Source: Caldilineaceae bacterium
Lineage (GTDB): Bacteria; Chloroflexota; Anaerolineae; Caldilineales; Caldilineaceae
Direction: 5' to 3'
Length of the DNA stretch: 64,000 nt
Assembly: GCA_022842065.1 (NCBI GenBank)
Contig: JALHQH010000043.1
Span: forward strand, 41,781-105,780
In this document: positions 9,433-19,328 of the stretch, one piece after another
How the letters are laid out: each line of letters starts with the position of its first letter
How positions within the stretch are numbered: the first letter of the stretch is position 1
Made by a program: the position numbers and the translations under genes
Notes under the pieces: generated by a model
Seen by the model: only the letters and a program-made list of their open reading frames with translations
What the model was told of the DNA's origin: nothing
Databases searched by the model: none

Positions 9433-9993
9433 TCAGCGGGTCGATGCCGCCCAGTAGAGGAAAAGGGCGGCGTTGGCGACTTCTGCGGCGTCGATCAGGT
9501 CTTCGGCCAGCGGCTGTTTGATCTTCATATAGTCGAGAATCACAGGGTTTTGCTGGGCGCGTGCGCTCATCGGCGTGCGGATCAGGGCCGGGGCAATCAC
9601 ATTGACGCGGATTTTATGTGGCGCATAGTACGCGGCCATCGACTTGCTCAGCCCGATGATCGCGCCTTTGCTGGCGGCGTAGGCGTGGGTGGCAAAGTGC
9701 TTGGCTTCGGGCGAAAAGCCCAAGACACTGGCCATGCGGAGAATCGACCCACGCGAGCCATTTTCCCCAACCCCTTGGGCGAGCAGTTGGTTGAGTACGG
9801 CGCGACACATCAGAAATTGGCTTTTAACATTGGTGTCAAGGGTGATCTCCCATCCCTCCACTGTACACTCGTGTAGTGGACCATCGCCAAAGCGGCGACC
9901 ACTGATGCCGGCCACATTAAAGAGCGCGTCAATTTGACCATAGCGGGCAACACAGGCTTGCACCACCGCCTCAACCGCGTCGGGATCGGTCAA
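9433..9993 (-). pseudogene. truncated SDR dehydrogenase copy
   Basis: Nearly identical to the middle of the intact SDR at 31064-31855, from LTDPDAV through the active-site YAASK to VANAALFL, where it runs into unrelated residues (YWAASTR) and a stop. The N-terminal nucleotide-binding motif is missing: homology to the intact copy ends at about 9993 (GGGATCGGTCAAT), although an open frame continues to 10041. The C-terminal tail is lost at the junction with the kinase remnant near 9432-9455. A deletion joined the two genes. Confidence 0.85.
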
Positions 9994-10378
9994 TAATGTA
10001 AAGTTTATTACTGGCAAGTTTGTGAAATGGCGAGCAAACAAAAGTTAATCGTCTGCGAGCTATTTGGATGACCAATCAATTTGAAAGCCAACTATATTGT
10101 GGTTCGCGATGAGGTTAACTTCTCAGTCAATAGGCCGATTGTAATGGACGCTGAATCCGTTGATAATGAATTGTACCGTTCAAAAACCAACGCCCCAGCA
10201 TGAAAATCGACCATTCAACTGGGGGGAGAAACAAAACCAAGGTGTATGAAACGTTGTAAAATAGGCTACAACACTTGTCAAGTATGTAGGTTTTTATGAT
10301 CAGAGTAATCAAGGTGGATGGACTATTACTATCGATTTAGGCACTGGGTAACGGCAATTGACAGCAGAAAATACGACC
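9994..10378. other. intergenic region upstream of the second STAND regulator
   Basis: About 385 bases, AT-richer than the surrounding genes, between the decayed SDR copy and the next regulator. I see no convincing gene, strong hairpin or canonical promoter. It presumably holds the regulator's promoter. The weak TTG at 10358 is a possible alternative start for the regulator. Confidence 0.4.
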
Positions 10379-13300
10379 ATGGATCTAACAGACGTCGGCA
10401 GTTCAACAGCCACGGCAAACTCATTTGCGACAGTGGGTTCAAGAGACAAAACGCTCCATGTCACCACGCTCAATGCGCTGGCGATTGTACAGAACAACCG
10501 CAACATTAGCATGATGTTGAGCAACACCGCACAGTTACTCCTGATTTATCTCCTAACAACCGCCCAGTCACATCCACGTGAGGCGTTGGCGGAACTTTTC
10601 TGGCCGGAACGCCAAGCCAAACTGTCTGCCTCCAATTTGCGCACACTATTAAGTGCGCTGCGCAAAGTGTGTGGTGATCAGCTCGTGATTACACGCACAA
10701 TGGTTGCGGTGGATCCAAGCAACATTATCTACGATGTCGCTAATTTCCATGCGCACGTTACAGCAGCACAAGTTGCCGTACAAAACGGCACGCCGCATTT
10801 GGCAGTCCCTGATTGGGAAGCAGCTGTGCGGCTCCATCAACGCCCATTCCTGAGTGGGATCCGCGAGCCGGGCAGCGCTGAGCTACAACTTTGGTTGACC
10901 TTGGAGCGTGAACTGCGCTATCACCAAATGCTCAGCATGTTACGCCAACTGGTTGGCTACCATACAACCCAGGGCAACCAGCCTGCGGCATTGGCGTTTG
11001 CACAGCGCTGGCTGGCCTTTGAACCCCATGATGTCGAAGCATTACAAGCAGTGTTGCGCCTGTTGGCCGCAGCGGGAGAAGCAGCGACAGCCCTTACCCA
11101 CTACCAGAGATTTCGCCAGGCGTATCAACGTGAACTTGGTGTGCTGCCGGAAAATGCAACGCTGGCTGCATTGGTGAAGGAGATCACGGCGGTGCGCGAC
11201 CAAGGGCCGGCACAATCACTGGCCGTAAAGAGCCAAGCTCGCCCACCAGCAGCAGTCACAGAACCGCGCAGCAATCAAGCACAGGCATCCGATCACTTTG
11301 CTGGTCCACTGGGCGCGGTCTATGGCCGCGCGGCACAGATCAAGCGGATCGTGGACAAATTGCGCGGGAATACGGAACGGCTGATCAGCCTGGTTGGCAT
11401 GGGCGGCGTTGGGAAAACCGTACTGGCACAGGCGATTGGTAAGCGGTTGCAACAAGAGTTTCAAGCGGGCGTCTGCTTTGTCTCATTGGCAGATCTCCCG
11501 GCAGAGAATGGCAGCGAGAGCGGTGCTGCGGTTACACAACAGGTAGCCCTCGCCATTGCAGCCGCAGTGGGGTTGACGGTACGCGATGACGGTGAAGTGA
11601 TGGCAGCGCTGCAAGCCCATTTGCAGCCATTGGCATTGCTGTTGATCCTCGACAATTGTGAACAGCTGATCGGAATTGCCCCCTTTTTACAGCAACTGTT
11701 ACAGCATGCCCCCCAACTCCGCCTGTTGCTCACCGCTCGCATCCGGCTGAACCTGACCAACGAACGCGTGGAGCTAGTTGACACATTGCCGTTGCCCCCA
11801 ACACCACCAAGACTCGCCACAATGGCCGACAATCCGTCGGTGCAACTGTTTGTCGCGCGCGCCGAGCAACAGCTTTCTACCTTTACCCTAGATGCTGAAA
11901 ATATGGCCGCCATTCACCAGATCTGTTGTGTCCTGGGTGGGCTACCCCTGGCCTTGGAAATGGCCGCCTATTGGATCACGCTCTATACACCCCAGGAAAT
12001 TGCGGCAACGGTTGCTCAAGAAAGCGCTTTTCTAACGCGACAGACCAACGATGGGCCACAACGCCAACGCAGCATAGCCGAAGTCTTTAACTATTCATGG
12101 CAGTTGCTAGCGCCGGCCGAGCAACATATGTTAATCACCCTCTGCATTTTTCAAAGTACCTTTGATCGGCAAGCAGCCCTTACCGTTACAGCATGTACGA
12201 CACGTGAGTTGAGCACATTAATCCACTGTGCACTGCTAGAGGTGAAATCACCAGGTGTCTATGCGCTACATCCGCTCATTAAAACTTTTGCCGCCGCACG
12301 CGGTGTCATAGAGCGAGCAGCGACGGCGCGCTACATTGCCTATTTCTTTGAGCGGCTACCGCCAAGTGACGGCACGCTACCGGCGACACCACCAAACCAA
12401 CCAGCAGCTGCGCTATCAACTCAGCACACGGCGGATTTAGCCCATGCTTGGGAGTTAGCAGTGACACAGCAGGATGATGAGCAGTTGGGCCAAGTCCTGC
12501 CGCGCTTTAGCTACTTCTGGTGGGTCATCGGCCGACCCCGAACCGGCATTCGTCTGTTGCGCCGCCTTCAACAGCGGCTGGAAGGGGAAGCAAAGCTAAA
12601 CACCGCCCAACAACAGCTGCTTGGTGCCACCCTCCATCAAACAATGCGGCTTGCGTATATTCTCCTGGCCGATCTTTCCACGGCACTTACGGATGGGGAA
12701 CGTGCCCTGGCCCTGCTGACGCCATGCGGCACAGCGCTAGAGCGAGGATCCATTCTGTTAGACCTTGGCAATCTTTATGTTAGTCAAGCGCGCGCAACCG
12801 AGGCAGAAGTGGTATTAGCGCAGGTGCTGGCGATTGCCGAACAAGAGCAGTCCTTGCGGCTCCAAATTGGGACGCTGGTTGTACTTTCGCGGATTGCGTG
12901 GGCGCGCGGGAATTGGGAGGCAGCAGCCACCTATGGCCAAAAGGCTTTGGCCGCAGTTCCCCCATTGGGGAATGCAGTAAAAGATAGTGTGGTGGACGCA
13001 CCACCGGAAATCACGGATCTCTTGTGGGAGATGTTCAACCAGGCGTTACTCCGCCATGATATCAAAACGGCTGAACAGATCTATCAACATACATGTAGCT
13101 GGGGGAGTCAACATACGATCGACAGCAACCAGCAAGGACAACAACGGGAAATGGCGTTTAGCTTAGCCGTTGTTCAGGAACGGTGGGACGATGCATATGT
13201 CCTTGCCCAATCCCATCTGGCAGCAATCGCGGAGCAGGATAATCCTCAAGCCTACGCCTCTGCACTGACTGCGCTGGCCATGACCACGCAGCATGTTGAC

Positions 13301-13762
13301 ACCCCAACCACTGCACTCGGGTTTGCAGAACAGGCATTGGCCATTGCCATGACTAACACAGAGCCATTCGCGGTAGGCAGTTTACAAGTGCATCTGGTTC
13401 TTGGTGACATTAAGGCAACATTAGGCCGAATTGCGGAAGCAGAGCACCACTTCCATCTGGTGCTGGAACAGGCTTTGGCACACAAAGGCGAACTCTATGC
13501 GCTACGCAACCTGTTGGGAAGTCTGTTTCGCTTTGCCAAACTTAAACGGGCCAAGCTCGCCCCCGCCCTATTTGCCCACGTCGTTGCCACGGTGGCCGCC
13601 CAGCCACAGAGTGCGACACGAACGCGCACAGAAGCCGCTCGCTTAGCCGAGCGTGAAGGGGTTGATCTCGCCGCAGCCAAGGAACAGGCTGGCCGTGCAG
13701 TCGATTGGGTGGCGCTGGAAGGATTGGTCCGGCTGGTGCAGAGGCAGATTGATGGCGAGTAA
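10379..13762 (+). CDS. AfsR/SARP-like BTAD-STAND transcriptional regulator, paralogue
   Basis: About 1127 aa from the ATG at 10379 (in-frame TTG at 10358 possible). Same architecture as the 1677-4934 protein: winged-helix N-terminus (AELFWPERQAKLSASNLRT), BTAD domain, linker, NB-ARC ATPase with P-loop GMGGVGKT (340-347), Walker B LLLILDNCEQL (about 420) and GLPLAL (about 520), then TPR-like helices. The DNA-binding and BTAD parts are the most conserved between the copies; the TPR sensor halves differ clearly, suggesting different signals. It is again convergent with a subtilase gene, 65 bases between stops. Expected role: ATP-dependent transcription activation. Targets unknown. Confidence 0.85.
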   Translation: MDLTDVGSSTATANSFATVGSRDKTLHVTTLNALAIVQNNRNISMMLSNTAQLLLIYLLTTAQSHPREALAELFWPERQAKLSASNLRTLLSALRKVCGDQLVITRTMVAVDPSNIIYDVANFHAHVTAAQVAVQNGTPHLAVPDWEAAVRLHQRPFLSGIREPGSAELQLWLTLERELRYHQMLSMLRQLVGYHTTQGNQPAALAFAQRWLAFEPHDVEALQAVLRLLAAAGEAATALTHYQRFRQAYQRELGVLPENATLAALVKEITAVRDQGPAQSLAVKSQARPPAAVTEPRSNQAQASDHFAGPLGAVYGRAAQIKRIVDKLRGNTERLISLVGMGGVGKTVLAQAIGKRLQQEFQAGVCFVSLADLPAENGSESGAAVTQQVALAIAAAVGLTVRDDGEVMAALQAHLQPLALLLILDNCEQLIGIAPFLQQLLQHAPQLRLLLTARIRLNLTNERVELVDTLPLPPTPPRLATMADNPSVQLFVARAEQQLSTFTLDAENMAAIHQICCVLGGLPLALEMAAYWITLYTPQEIAATVAQESAFLTRQTNDGPQRQRSIAEVFNYSWQLLAPAEQHMLITLCIFQSTFDRQAALTVTACTTRELSTLIHCALLEVKSPGVYALHPLIKTFAAARGVIERAATARYIAYFFERLPPSDGTLPATPPNQPAAALSTQHTADLAHAWELAVTQQDDEQLGQVLPRFSYFWWVIGRPRTGIRLLRRLQQRLEGEAKLNTAQQQLLGATLHQTMRLAYILLADLSTALTDGERALALLTPCGTALERGSILLDLGNLYVSQARATEAEVVLAQVLAIAEQEQSLRLQIGTLVVLSRIAWARGNWEAAATYGQKALAAVPPLGNAVKDSVVDAPPEITDLLWEMFNQALLRHDIKTAEQIYQHTCSWGSQHTIDSNQQGQQREMAFSLAVVQERWDDAYVLAQSHLAAIAEQDNPQAYASALTALAMTTQHVDTPTTALGFAEQALAIAMTNTEPFAVGSLQVHLVLGDIKATLGRIAEAEHHFHLVLEQALAHKGELYALRNLLGSLFRFAKLKRAKLAPALFAHVVATVAAQPQSATRTRTEAARLAEREGVDLAAAKEQAGRAVDWVALEGLVRLVQRQIDGE

Positions 13763-13827
13763 CTGCGCTGATGGCGCACGTAACACAACGTAGGTGGTGC
13801 ATTAAGCCCTAGGGCGATGGCGGCACG

Positions 13828-15705
13828 TTATCGATAGATCATCGGCAAAAATAACTGTTCGCGCAGCGGTGGCATCGCCGCACTTTCTTGTGCCGCAGGG
13901 GGGACAGTTGTCTCTGTCATTGTCGCTGTAGCTGTCGCCACTGCCGCAGCATTGATCAACCCCAGATTCCCGAAATCCAGCGTCAAATTTGGATCTAGCG
14001 AAATATCAAATGTACCGTCTGTGGGAAGCTGCGATGGATCCCACACGAAGCCATCCACACCGAGATGCCACGAATTTGCATTGGTCGGGAACGTAAGCGC
14101 AGTCTTATCAAAGCCCACAAAACCAACGGTGTCAAACGTGGTCTCTTCACCTATCGCTGGGAGGTCAGTCACCGGTGAAGCTTCCCAGTAGTCGCTATTC
14201 CAACTGACACTGTTCCAACTCACACTATTCCAGCTGACACTGTTCCAGCTCACACTATTCCAACTGACACTGTTCCAACTGACGCTGTTCCAAGCCACCG
14301 GTTCAGCCCCACTCCAGAGCAATTGGTTGGCGTTGAGGCCAGTATTGGCACTTTGGATTGTGCTGTCGGCGAGGGCAGCAGCAATATCCAAATAGCCGGC
14401 ACCAGCTTTGGTCGAGTTGTAGCCCGCCCAATTCTTGTTGGCCGTTGCCATGAGCCGGTATTTCACCTGATCGGGGGTGAGATGAGGTTCCGCTTGCAAC
14501 AGCAGGGCAACGGCACCGGTCACGACAGGGGCAGCGACCGATGTTCCGGACATGACAAAATGATTTGCATCCACAATGTTATTCGGACGATCATGCTGAA
14601 AGGTGCTATAGGGTGCCAATAACGACACAATGTTGCGGCCGGGGGCCACGATCTCTGGTTTGATCAGACCAGATGCCGTCGTGCCGTAGGCGGAGAAGGA
14701 GGCGATCTCATCATCGGTCAGGCTGACCGTCCCCCGATCATCAGTGGCGCCGACGGTGATGACAAAGGGATCATTGGCCGGCGGATAAAGGGTTGCCGAA
14801 CCGTTATTGCCGGCTGAGGTTACCACGACAATGCCGTTAAACCAGAGAATTTCCGCGGCCGCGCCAATCGCGCTGGTCTGATAGGATTCGGGAACGGCGC
14901 TGTTGAGCGAGAGATTGACGACACGAATGTTATGTTGGGCACGGTTCTCGAGAATCCATTGCAGTGCAAAGATCACATCAGAGGCGGACATCGCGCCGTT
15001 GCTGTCGGCAACTTGGACATTGATGAGCTTTACCTTTGGTGCGATACCGATGTAGGCGCCATTGGAAGCAGCACCGTTTCCGCCAATCACGCCGGCGACA
15101 TGGGTGCCGTGACCAAAGCTATCGGCATAACTATTAGTGATCGAGACACGGGTTGAATAGCCACCGGAGAGTGAAATCTTGCGAGTCTTCACCCAAACCG
15201 ACGCGGTAACACGCCCGGCAAAGTCAGCGGCATAACGGTCCAGGGAACTATCAACGACAGCGACGCCGATGCCACTGCCCTGATACCCCTGCGCCCACGC
15301 CTGGTCGGCGCGGACAGCACTGTTGTAGACATTGCGCAAGTTTGCCGTCACCACAGGCCCGTCCGGCCCGCCCGCATCGACCATCGGGGCATCCGTAGAG
15401 ATCCAGCGCACCCCTTCAGCGGCGGCCAATCTCGGCAATGCTTTGGCCGGCAGCATAGCGCCAAAGGCATTGATAATGTGCAGATCAACGGTGACAACGC
15501 CACCCAACGCTTCGATCAGTGCTTCAAGATGTGCATCATTCGTTTGTTTTTGGACGATGATCTGGGTGAGCGCATCCGGTTGCGTTTGACTCAACTGTAA
15601 CAGCTGGGATTGTAGCGGTAAATCGGCGCTGCCGGTATGGCCGGCAGGGGCAAAACTTAACACAAATAAAGCGACAAAAAACCAAATGACGACCTTCTTC
15701 ATCAT
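13828..15705 (-). CDS. secreted subtilisin-like (S8) protease with SVSWN repeats
   Basis: 625 aa. The start at 15705 has AGGAAAGGG upstream and a signal peptide (VVIWFFVALFVLSFAPAGHT). An I9-like prodomain (about 30-110) precedes the S8 domain with Asp152 (VVDSS), His199 (HGTHVAG) and Ser389 (GTSVAAP). SVSWN repeats follow (about 468-504), then a short beta-rich domain. The end is LFLPMIYR, a variant of the (Y/F/W)LP(L/M) tail. Compared with the 4963-8535 paralogue it lacks the jelly-roll insert and the LamG, Ig and malectin domains, so it is the minimal form. Triad complete; extracellular activity expected. It is paired with the convergent regulator at 10379. Confidence 0.9.
   Translation of the reverse strand: MMKKVVIWFFVALFVLSFAPAGHTGSADLPLQSQLLQLSQTQPDALTQIIVQKQTNDAHLEALIEALGGVVTVDLHIINAFGAMLPAKALPRLAAAEGVRWISTDAPMVDAGGPDGPVVTANLRNVYNSAVRADQAWAQGYQGSGIGVAVVDSSLDRYAADFAGRVTASVWVKTRKISLSGGYSTRVSITNSYADSFGHGTHVAGVIGGNGAASNGAYIGIAPKVKLINVQVADSNGAMSASDVIFALQWILENRAQHNIRVVNLSLNSAVPESYQTSAIGAAAEILWFNGIVVVTSAGNNGSATLYPPANDPFVITVGATDDRGTVSLTDDEIASFSAYGTTASGLIKPEIVAPGRNIVSLLAPYSTFQHDRPNNIVDANHFVMSGTSVAAPVVTGAVALLLQAEPHLTPDQVKYRLMATANKNWAGYNSTKAGAGYLDIAAALADSTIQSANTGLNANQLLWSGAEPVAWNSVSWNSVSWNSVSWNSVSWNSVSWNSVSWNSDYWEASPVTDLPAIGEETTFDTVGFVGFDKTALTFPTNANSWHLGVDGFVWDPSQLPTDGTFDISLDPNLTLDFGNLGLINAAAVATATATMTETTVPPAAQESAAMPPLREQLFLPMIYR
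14192..14300 (-). repeat. 15-bp tandem repeat coding for SVSWN units
   Basis: About seven 15-bp units encode S-V-S-W-N in the second subtilase, just after the catalytic domain, the same relative position as in the first subtilase. Unit number differs between the paralogues, so the array expands or contracts in frame. Confidence 0.85.
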
Positions 15706-15838
15706 AAACCCTTTCCTAGCCCAAAGGCATCAAATGACCCTTTGCCGATTGGGCGACTGCGCCAGGGGACACCGGGCGTCTAACCAGAGATAGAAATGTA
15801 AGTCATCCGCATCCCGTAACATGCCAGACGTTGCGTCT

Positions 15839-15895
15839 TCAAATCCGGCGTTTTGCGAAGGCGGCAACGCCGGGTTTGCAAAACGCCGGATTTGA
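15839..15895. repeat. 18-bp inverted repeat upstream of the second subtilase
   Basis: TCAAATCCGGCGTTTTGC (15839-15856) and its exact complement (15878-15895) flank a 21-base spacer with its own GGCG/CGCC mini-stem. It lies in the gap 15706-16049, between the subtilase start and a gene relic. No other feature is evident in that gap. Confidence 0.6.
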
Positions 15896-16049
15896 TTGCA
15901 ATCGCAGTAGCGTTACTGAGATTCCGTACAGCATGACTAGCGCTGATCATACGCCGGCACAGCTTATCAATCGCTTATCGACGCGAGAAATTCATTTACA
16001 AAAAGAGGATTATCGCTTATGCCATAGGACAAATAATGGTATTTTGTGA

Positions 16050-16199
16050 ATAAGTAAGGTTCACGCCCGACGCCGGCTGCGTTGCGGTCCCAACCTTGAT
16101 AACGATGGAGACGGCCTTCCGAACTACCTGGATCTCGCTGCCGACGATGATACAATTCCCGATGCGCTGGAACGTAAAGAGGAGGAATGGCTGCGTTGA
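16050..16199 (+). pseudogene. relic of a thrombospondin type 3 repeat protein
   Basis: A short plus-strand frame after a stop at 16047 reads ...NLDNDGDGLPNYLDLAADDD..., then a run with no repeat character and a stop at 16197-16199. The DxDGDGLPNYLDL pattern is the calcium-binding repeat of the large surface proteins at 38.8-56.5 kb, but here on the other strand and isolated, with no start or signal peptide. Most likely a leftover of a former gene or rearrangement. Confidence 0.55.
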
Positions 16200-16210
16200 G
16201 GGTTTGAACA

Positions 16211-19036
16211 TCAAGCGCTGAGGGCAGCGAGCAGTTGAGAAGTCGCCTGCACTTCGGCGTCAATGGCGAGTTGCCGGAAGAGGGTCAGGGCCTGCTGATA
16301 GGCCGGCTCGGCCAGGGCAGGTTGCCCTTGCCCGGCATAGATCTCACCCAGCCCCCGTTGGGCGTAGGCCAGCAGAAAGCGATCTTCATTTTTCTCGGCA
16401 ATGTGGCAGGCTTGGGTATAGAATTGCTGCGCATCGGCCAAGCGCTGCTGCCGGCGTCGCACTGAGCCCAGGGTAAAGAGCGCATAAGGGTAACTATCGA
16501 CCTCTTCATGCTCGATCACCTGTAGGGCATAGTGCTCGGCATGATCAAGATCGCCTAATTCAAAATAGGCCTCGGCCAGGTTGGCCGCATTCATCGCCAT
16601 CCAATAGGGGGTGTTCATCCGCACACAGAAGGCGAGCGCTTGTTTGGCTTCGGCAATGGCGGCAGGATAATCACGTGCGGTCAGATAGGCCGCGGCCAGG
16701 TTGCTGCGCACGTAGATCTCCTGCGCACGGTTGCCAGTGCGCTGATAGTCGGCAATGGCGGCGCGATAGTACTCAAAGGCCGCGGCCAGATCCTGCTGCT
16801 GCATGGCGGCAATGCCCAGGTAGTAGTGCGTACGCGCGACCGCTTGGGTATCGTCAACTTCAGCGGCCAGGGCAAGCGCCACCCGATAGTGGTCACGGGC
16901 GGTCGCATAGTTGCCAAGATTGGCCTGGACTGCACCCTGCAAATTTTCGGCATAGTAGCGGGCGCGGGTCGCCTCTTGCCAGGCCGCCTGCATCTCGCGC
17001 TGTTGTAGGTGGATCAAGCCACGCTGGACATGCAGATGGGCATGTTGCTCCAACAGGTATGCCACCACATGGACGCCCTCTTGTAACTTTTCCTGCGCGC
17101 CCAGCGCATCACCCTGGAGATTGAGCGCTTCGCCCCATAGCCGCAGCGCCTCGATGCTCTCCGGCTCTTCCCGGCTCCATTCAAGCGCGGCTAGGCTGTC
17201 CACCACCTTTGTCGGCTCGCCCAGCAGGGCATAGAGTTCACCGCGCACCAGGGCCAACTGTTTCTGTTGGGGCCGCTTGAGCCGATGGGCCGAGATCTGT
17301 TCGACAATCGCCAAGGCCGCTCCCGCCTGCCCGCGCTGAATTTCGGCCCGGCGCTCCGGAAACCAAAGTTCAATCGCCCGGTCCGGCTGGTCGCCCCGGC
17401 AGAAGTGGTAGGCCGCTTCGGTAAATTCGCCCCGCGCCGCATAGATCTGCGCGGCGACCAGATGATAACGCTGACGGGCCTCGACCGCCAGCTCATCATA
17501 AAGGGTTTCGCGCAGCAGCGGCAGCAGCCAGATGCCACCGGCCTCGTCTTCTTGGATCAATTGCCGCGCCAGCAAACGTTCAATACTTGCGGGTAGGCCC
17601 AGTTCGGCAGGAGCGGTGGGTACCTGTTCGGCATAACGTTGCCAGGCATCTTTGGGCGCGGGGGTACGGAAGACGGCCAGGGCTTGCAGAATCTGCCGTT
17701 CAGACGACGAAAGCCGTGTCCGCAAGCGATCCCAAATCGGGGCTAGCGCAGGCGTGTGGGGCAAACGCAACAACGTATTGGTTAGCCTGGATTGGGTCGC
17801 TTGCGCGTGAACACCCGCTGTGACCAGTGGATCAGTTGGCGCGCTCGCGCCCTCTAGCTGGTGCAACGTCATGCAGAGCGTCAACAGTCGTGGATTGCCG
17901 CCAGTATAGGCTTCGAGCTGTGTTACGTCTTCCGTGCTGTAACGGATGGCAAGCTGACGGAGCCAACGTTCAATCGCGTCCCGTGGCAATCGATCCAGCG
18001 CCAAAGTAAGATCGGTCTCCAACACGGCACGCTGGCCGATCAGTAGGAGGGCCAAATGGGGGCGCAGGCTCTCAATAAAGTGCTGGATCTGCACGTGGTG
18101 GGGGTTCGGGCGGTCAATATCGACCGCCCGCAACAGGTCGATCTCATCAAAGCAGAGAAGCGCCGCCTGTTGCAACGTTTCAATATCCGCGCGCACAAGG
18201 CCCAAAGCCAGATTCAGATCGGCCAGTTTGCCTTCATCGGCAATCAGTTGCAGCCACAGGGCCGAAGCGCCCTGTTGGTGGAAGAAGTAGCCCAACGCGA
18301 AGAGTAGACTATTCAGCCGGTCATTCAGCCCTGGGCGCAGCGTAAACCAGAAGACTGCGGGCGTTTGCCACGCCTCCACAATGGCCGCGCCCAAAGTGCT
18401 TTTCCCCATCCCGCCGGCACCGGTAATGGTGACGCTGCCCCCCCGTTGCAGCCGATCCAAACATTGGGCCTGCACCGCAGCACGGCCAAGCAATAACCCA
18501 CGCAACGCGGGCATTTCCAGCCGCAAGGGCGGGCGCAACCGTTGTAACAATAGCGTGCCCAAATGTTCCACCGCTTCTTTGAGATAGCGGTCGTGGGAGG
18601 TGCGCGAAATATGCAGGATGTCGCTGTAAATCTCGGCCTGGGTTTTGGGCGATGGGTTAAAAAGCCGCTTGAAATAGTTCAGTTCCAGGATCAGATAATC
18701 GTAGTGGGGACCGCGTCCCCGTTGCGCCGCCTCTTCGGCAACGGCAGCAAGCAACGCCTGCGCCGTCGTCGGCGGCTGACCGCGCCAAAGCGCCGCGGCC
18801 GCTTCAGATAACTTCACGCTGAGCACCTGCCCCCAATCAATGGCGGTCAGCGTTGCGTCCGGCAGTGTGGTTGCCGCTTCGGGGCGGTGCTGGGCTAGAA
18901 AGTACGGTTTGGCCAACGGTGAATAGTCGCGCAAAATTGCCGGCTCGGCTTGATATTCCAGCGCCAATTTTAGCTGCTCATAGAAGGTCGTGGCATTGCG
19001 GTAGCGTTTTGCCAGCGTACTAGTCGCGTTTGTCAT
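16211..19036 (-). CDS. STAND-type ATPase with C-terminal TPR repeats
   Basis: 941 aa, cytoplasmic. An N-terminal helical region of about 200 residues (no DNA-binding motif recognised) precedes a P-loop NTPase: GAGGMGKS at 206-213, Walker B LLCFDEIDLL at about 290-300. From about 550 on come TPR-like units (e.g. ANLGNYATARDHYRVAL, YYLGIAAMQQQDLAAAFEYY). The architecture is that of signal-transduction ATPases with numerous domains. Unlike the two neighbours it lacks winged-helix and BTAD domains. It could be a regulator needing a partner, or a defence or scaffold ATPase; the sequence does not decide. RBS upstream of the ATG at 19036 is weak. Confidence 0.75.
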   Translation of the reverse strand: MTNATSTLAKRYRNATTFYEQLKLALEYQAEPAILRDYSPLAKPYFLAQHRPEAATTLPDATLTAIDWGQVLSVKLSEAAAALWRGQPPTTAQALLAAVAEEAAQRGRGPHYDYLILELNYFKRLFNPSPKTQAEIYSDILHISRTSHDRYLKEAVEHLGTLLLQRLRPPLRLEMPALRGLLLGRAAVQAQCLDRLQRGGSVTITGAGGMGKSTLGAAIVEAWQTPAVFWFTLRPGLNDRLNSLLFALGYFFHQQGASALWLQLIADEGKLADLNLALGLVRADIETLQQAALLCFDEIDLLRAVDIDRPNPHHVQIQHFIESLRPHLALLLIGQRAVLETDLTLALDRLPRDAIERWLRQLAIRYSTEDVTQLEAYTGGNPRLLTLCMTLHQLEGASAPTDPLVTAGVHAQATQSRLTNTLLRLPHTPALAPIWDRLRTRLSSSERQILQALAVFRTPAPKDAWQRYAEQVPTAPAELGLPASIERLLARQLIQEDEAGGIWLLPLLRETLYDELAVEARQRYHLVAAQIYAARGEFTEAAYHFCRGDQPDRAIELWFPERRAEIQRGQAGAALAIVEQISAHRLKRPQQKQLALVRGELYALLGEPTKVVDSLAALEWSREEPESIEALRLWGEALNLQGDALGAQEKLQEGVHVVAYLLEQHAHLHVQRGLIHLQQREMQAAWQEATRARYYAENLQGAVQANLGNYATARDHYRVALALAAEVDDTQAVARTHYYLGIAAMQQQDLAAAFEYYRAAIADYQRTGNRAQEIYVRSNLAAAYLTARDYPAAIAEAKQALAFCVRMNTPYWMAMNAANLAEAYFELGDLDHAEHYALQVIEHEEVDSYPYALFTLGSVRRRQQRLADAQQFYTQACHIAEKNEDRFLLAYAQRGLGEIYAGQGQPALAEPAYQQALTLFRQLAIDAEVQATSQLLAALSA

Positions 19037-19328
19037 CGATCATCGCAGTAAGATTTTTGTAAAGAGATTGTCCGCCCGGTGGCACAACAGACCGGGCGTA
19101 GTGAATGTGCAAGGACAGGTGTAAAGGTGCGCTGATTCAGCGGAGTTTGCCTGCGTCTGCACGGTGGATGATGAAAGGTTGCAATGAGAGCATTGTCAGC
19201 AATCGGAAGCAAATTATCAGAATTTTGACGCGCCAATTTGTTTTTCCAATGTTATACTGTGGCCAAACTTGAACCCACGAACCGATCGTTGACAATTCGC
19301 CAACTGCCCGCAAGCACAGGAGTCTTTC

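Noticed and set aside
19225..19258. TTGACG and TATACT as a promoter for the secreted protein at 19329
   Set aside because: Spacing is 22 bases, too long for a standard promoter; only the -10-like box is mentioned with the gene.
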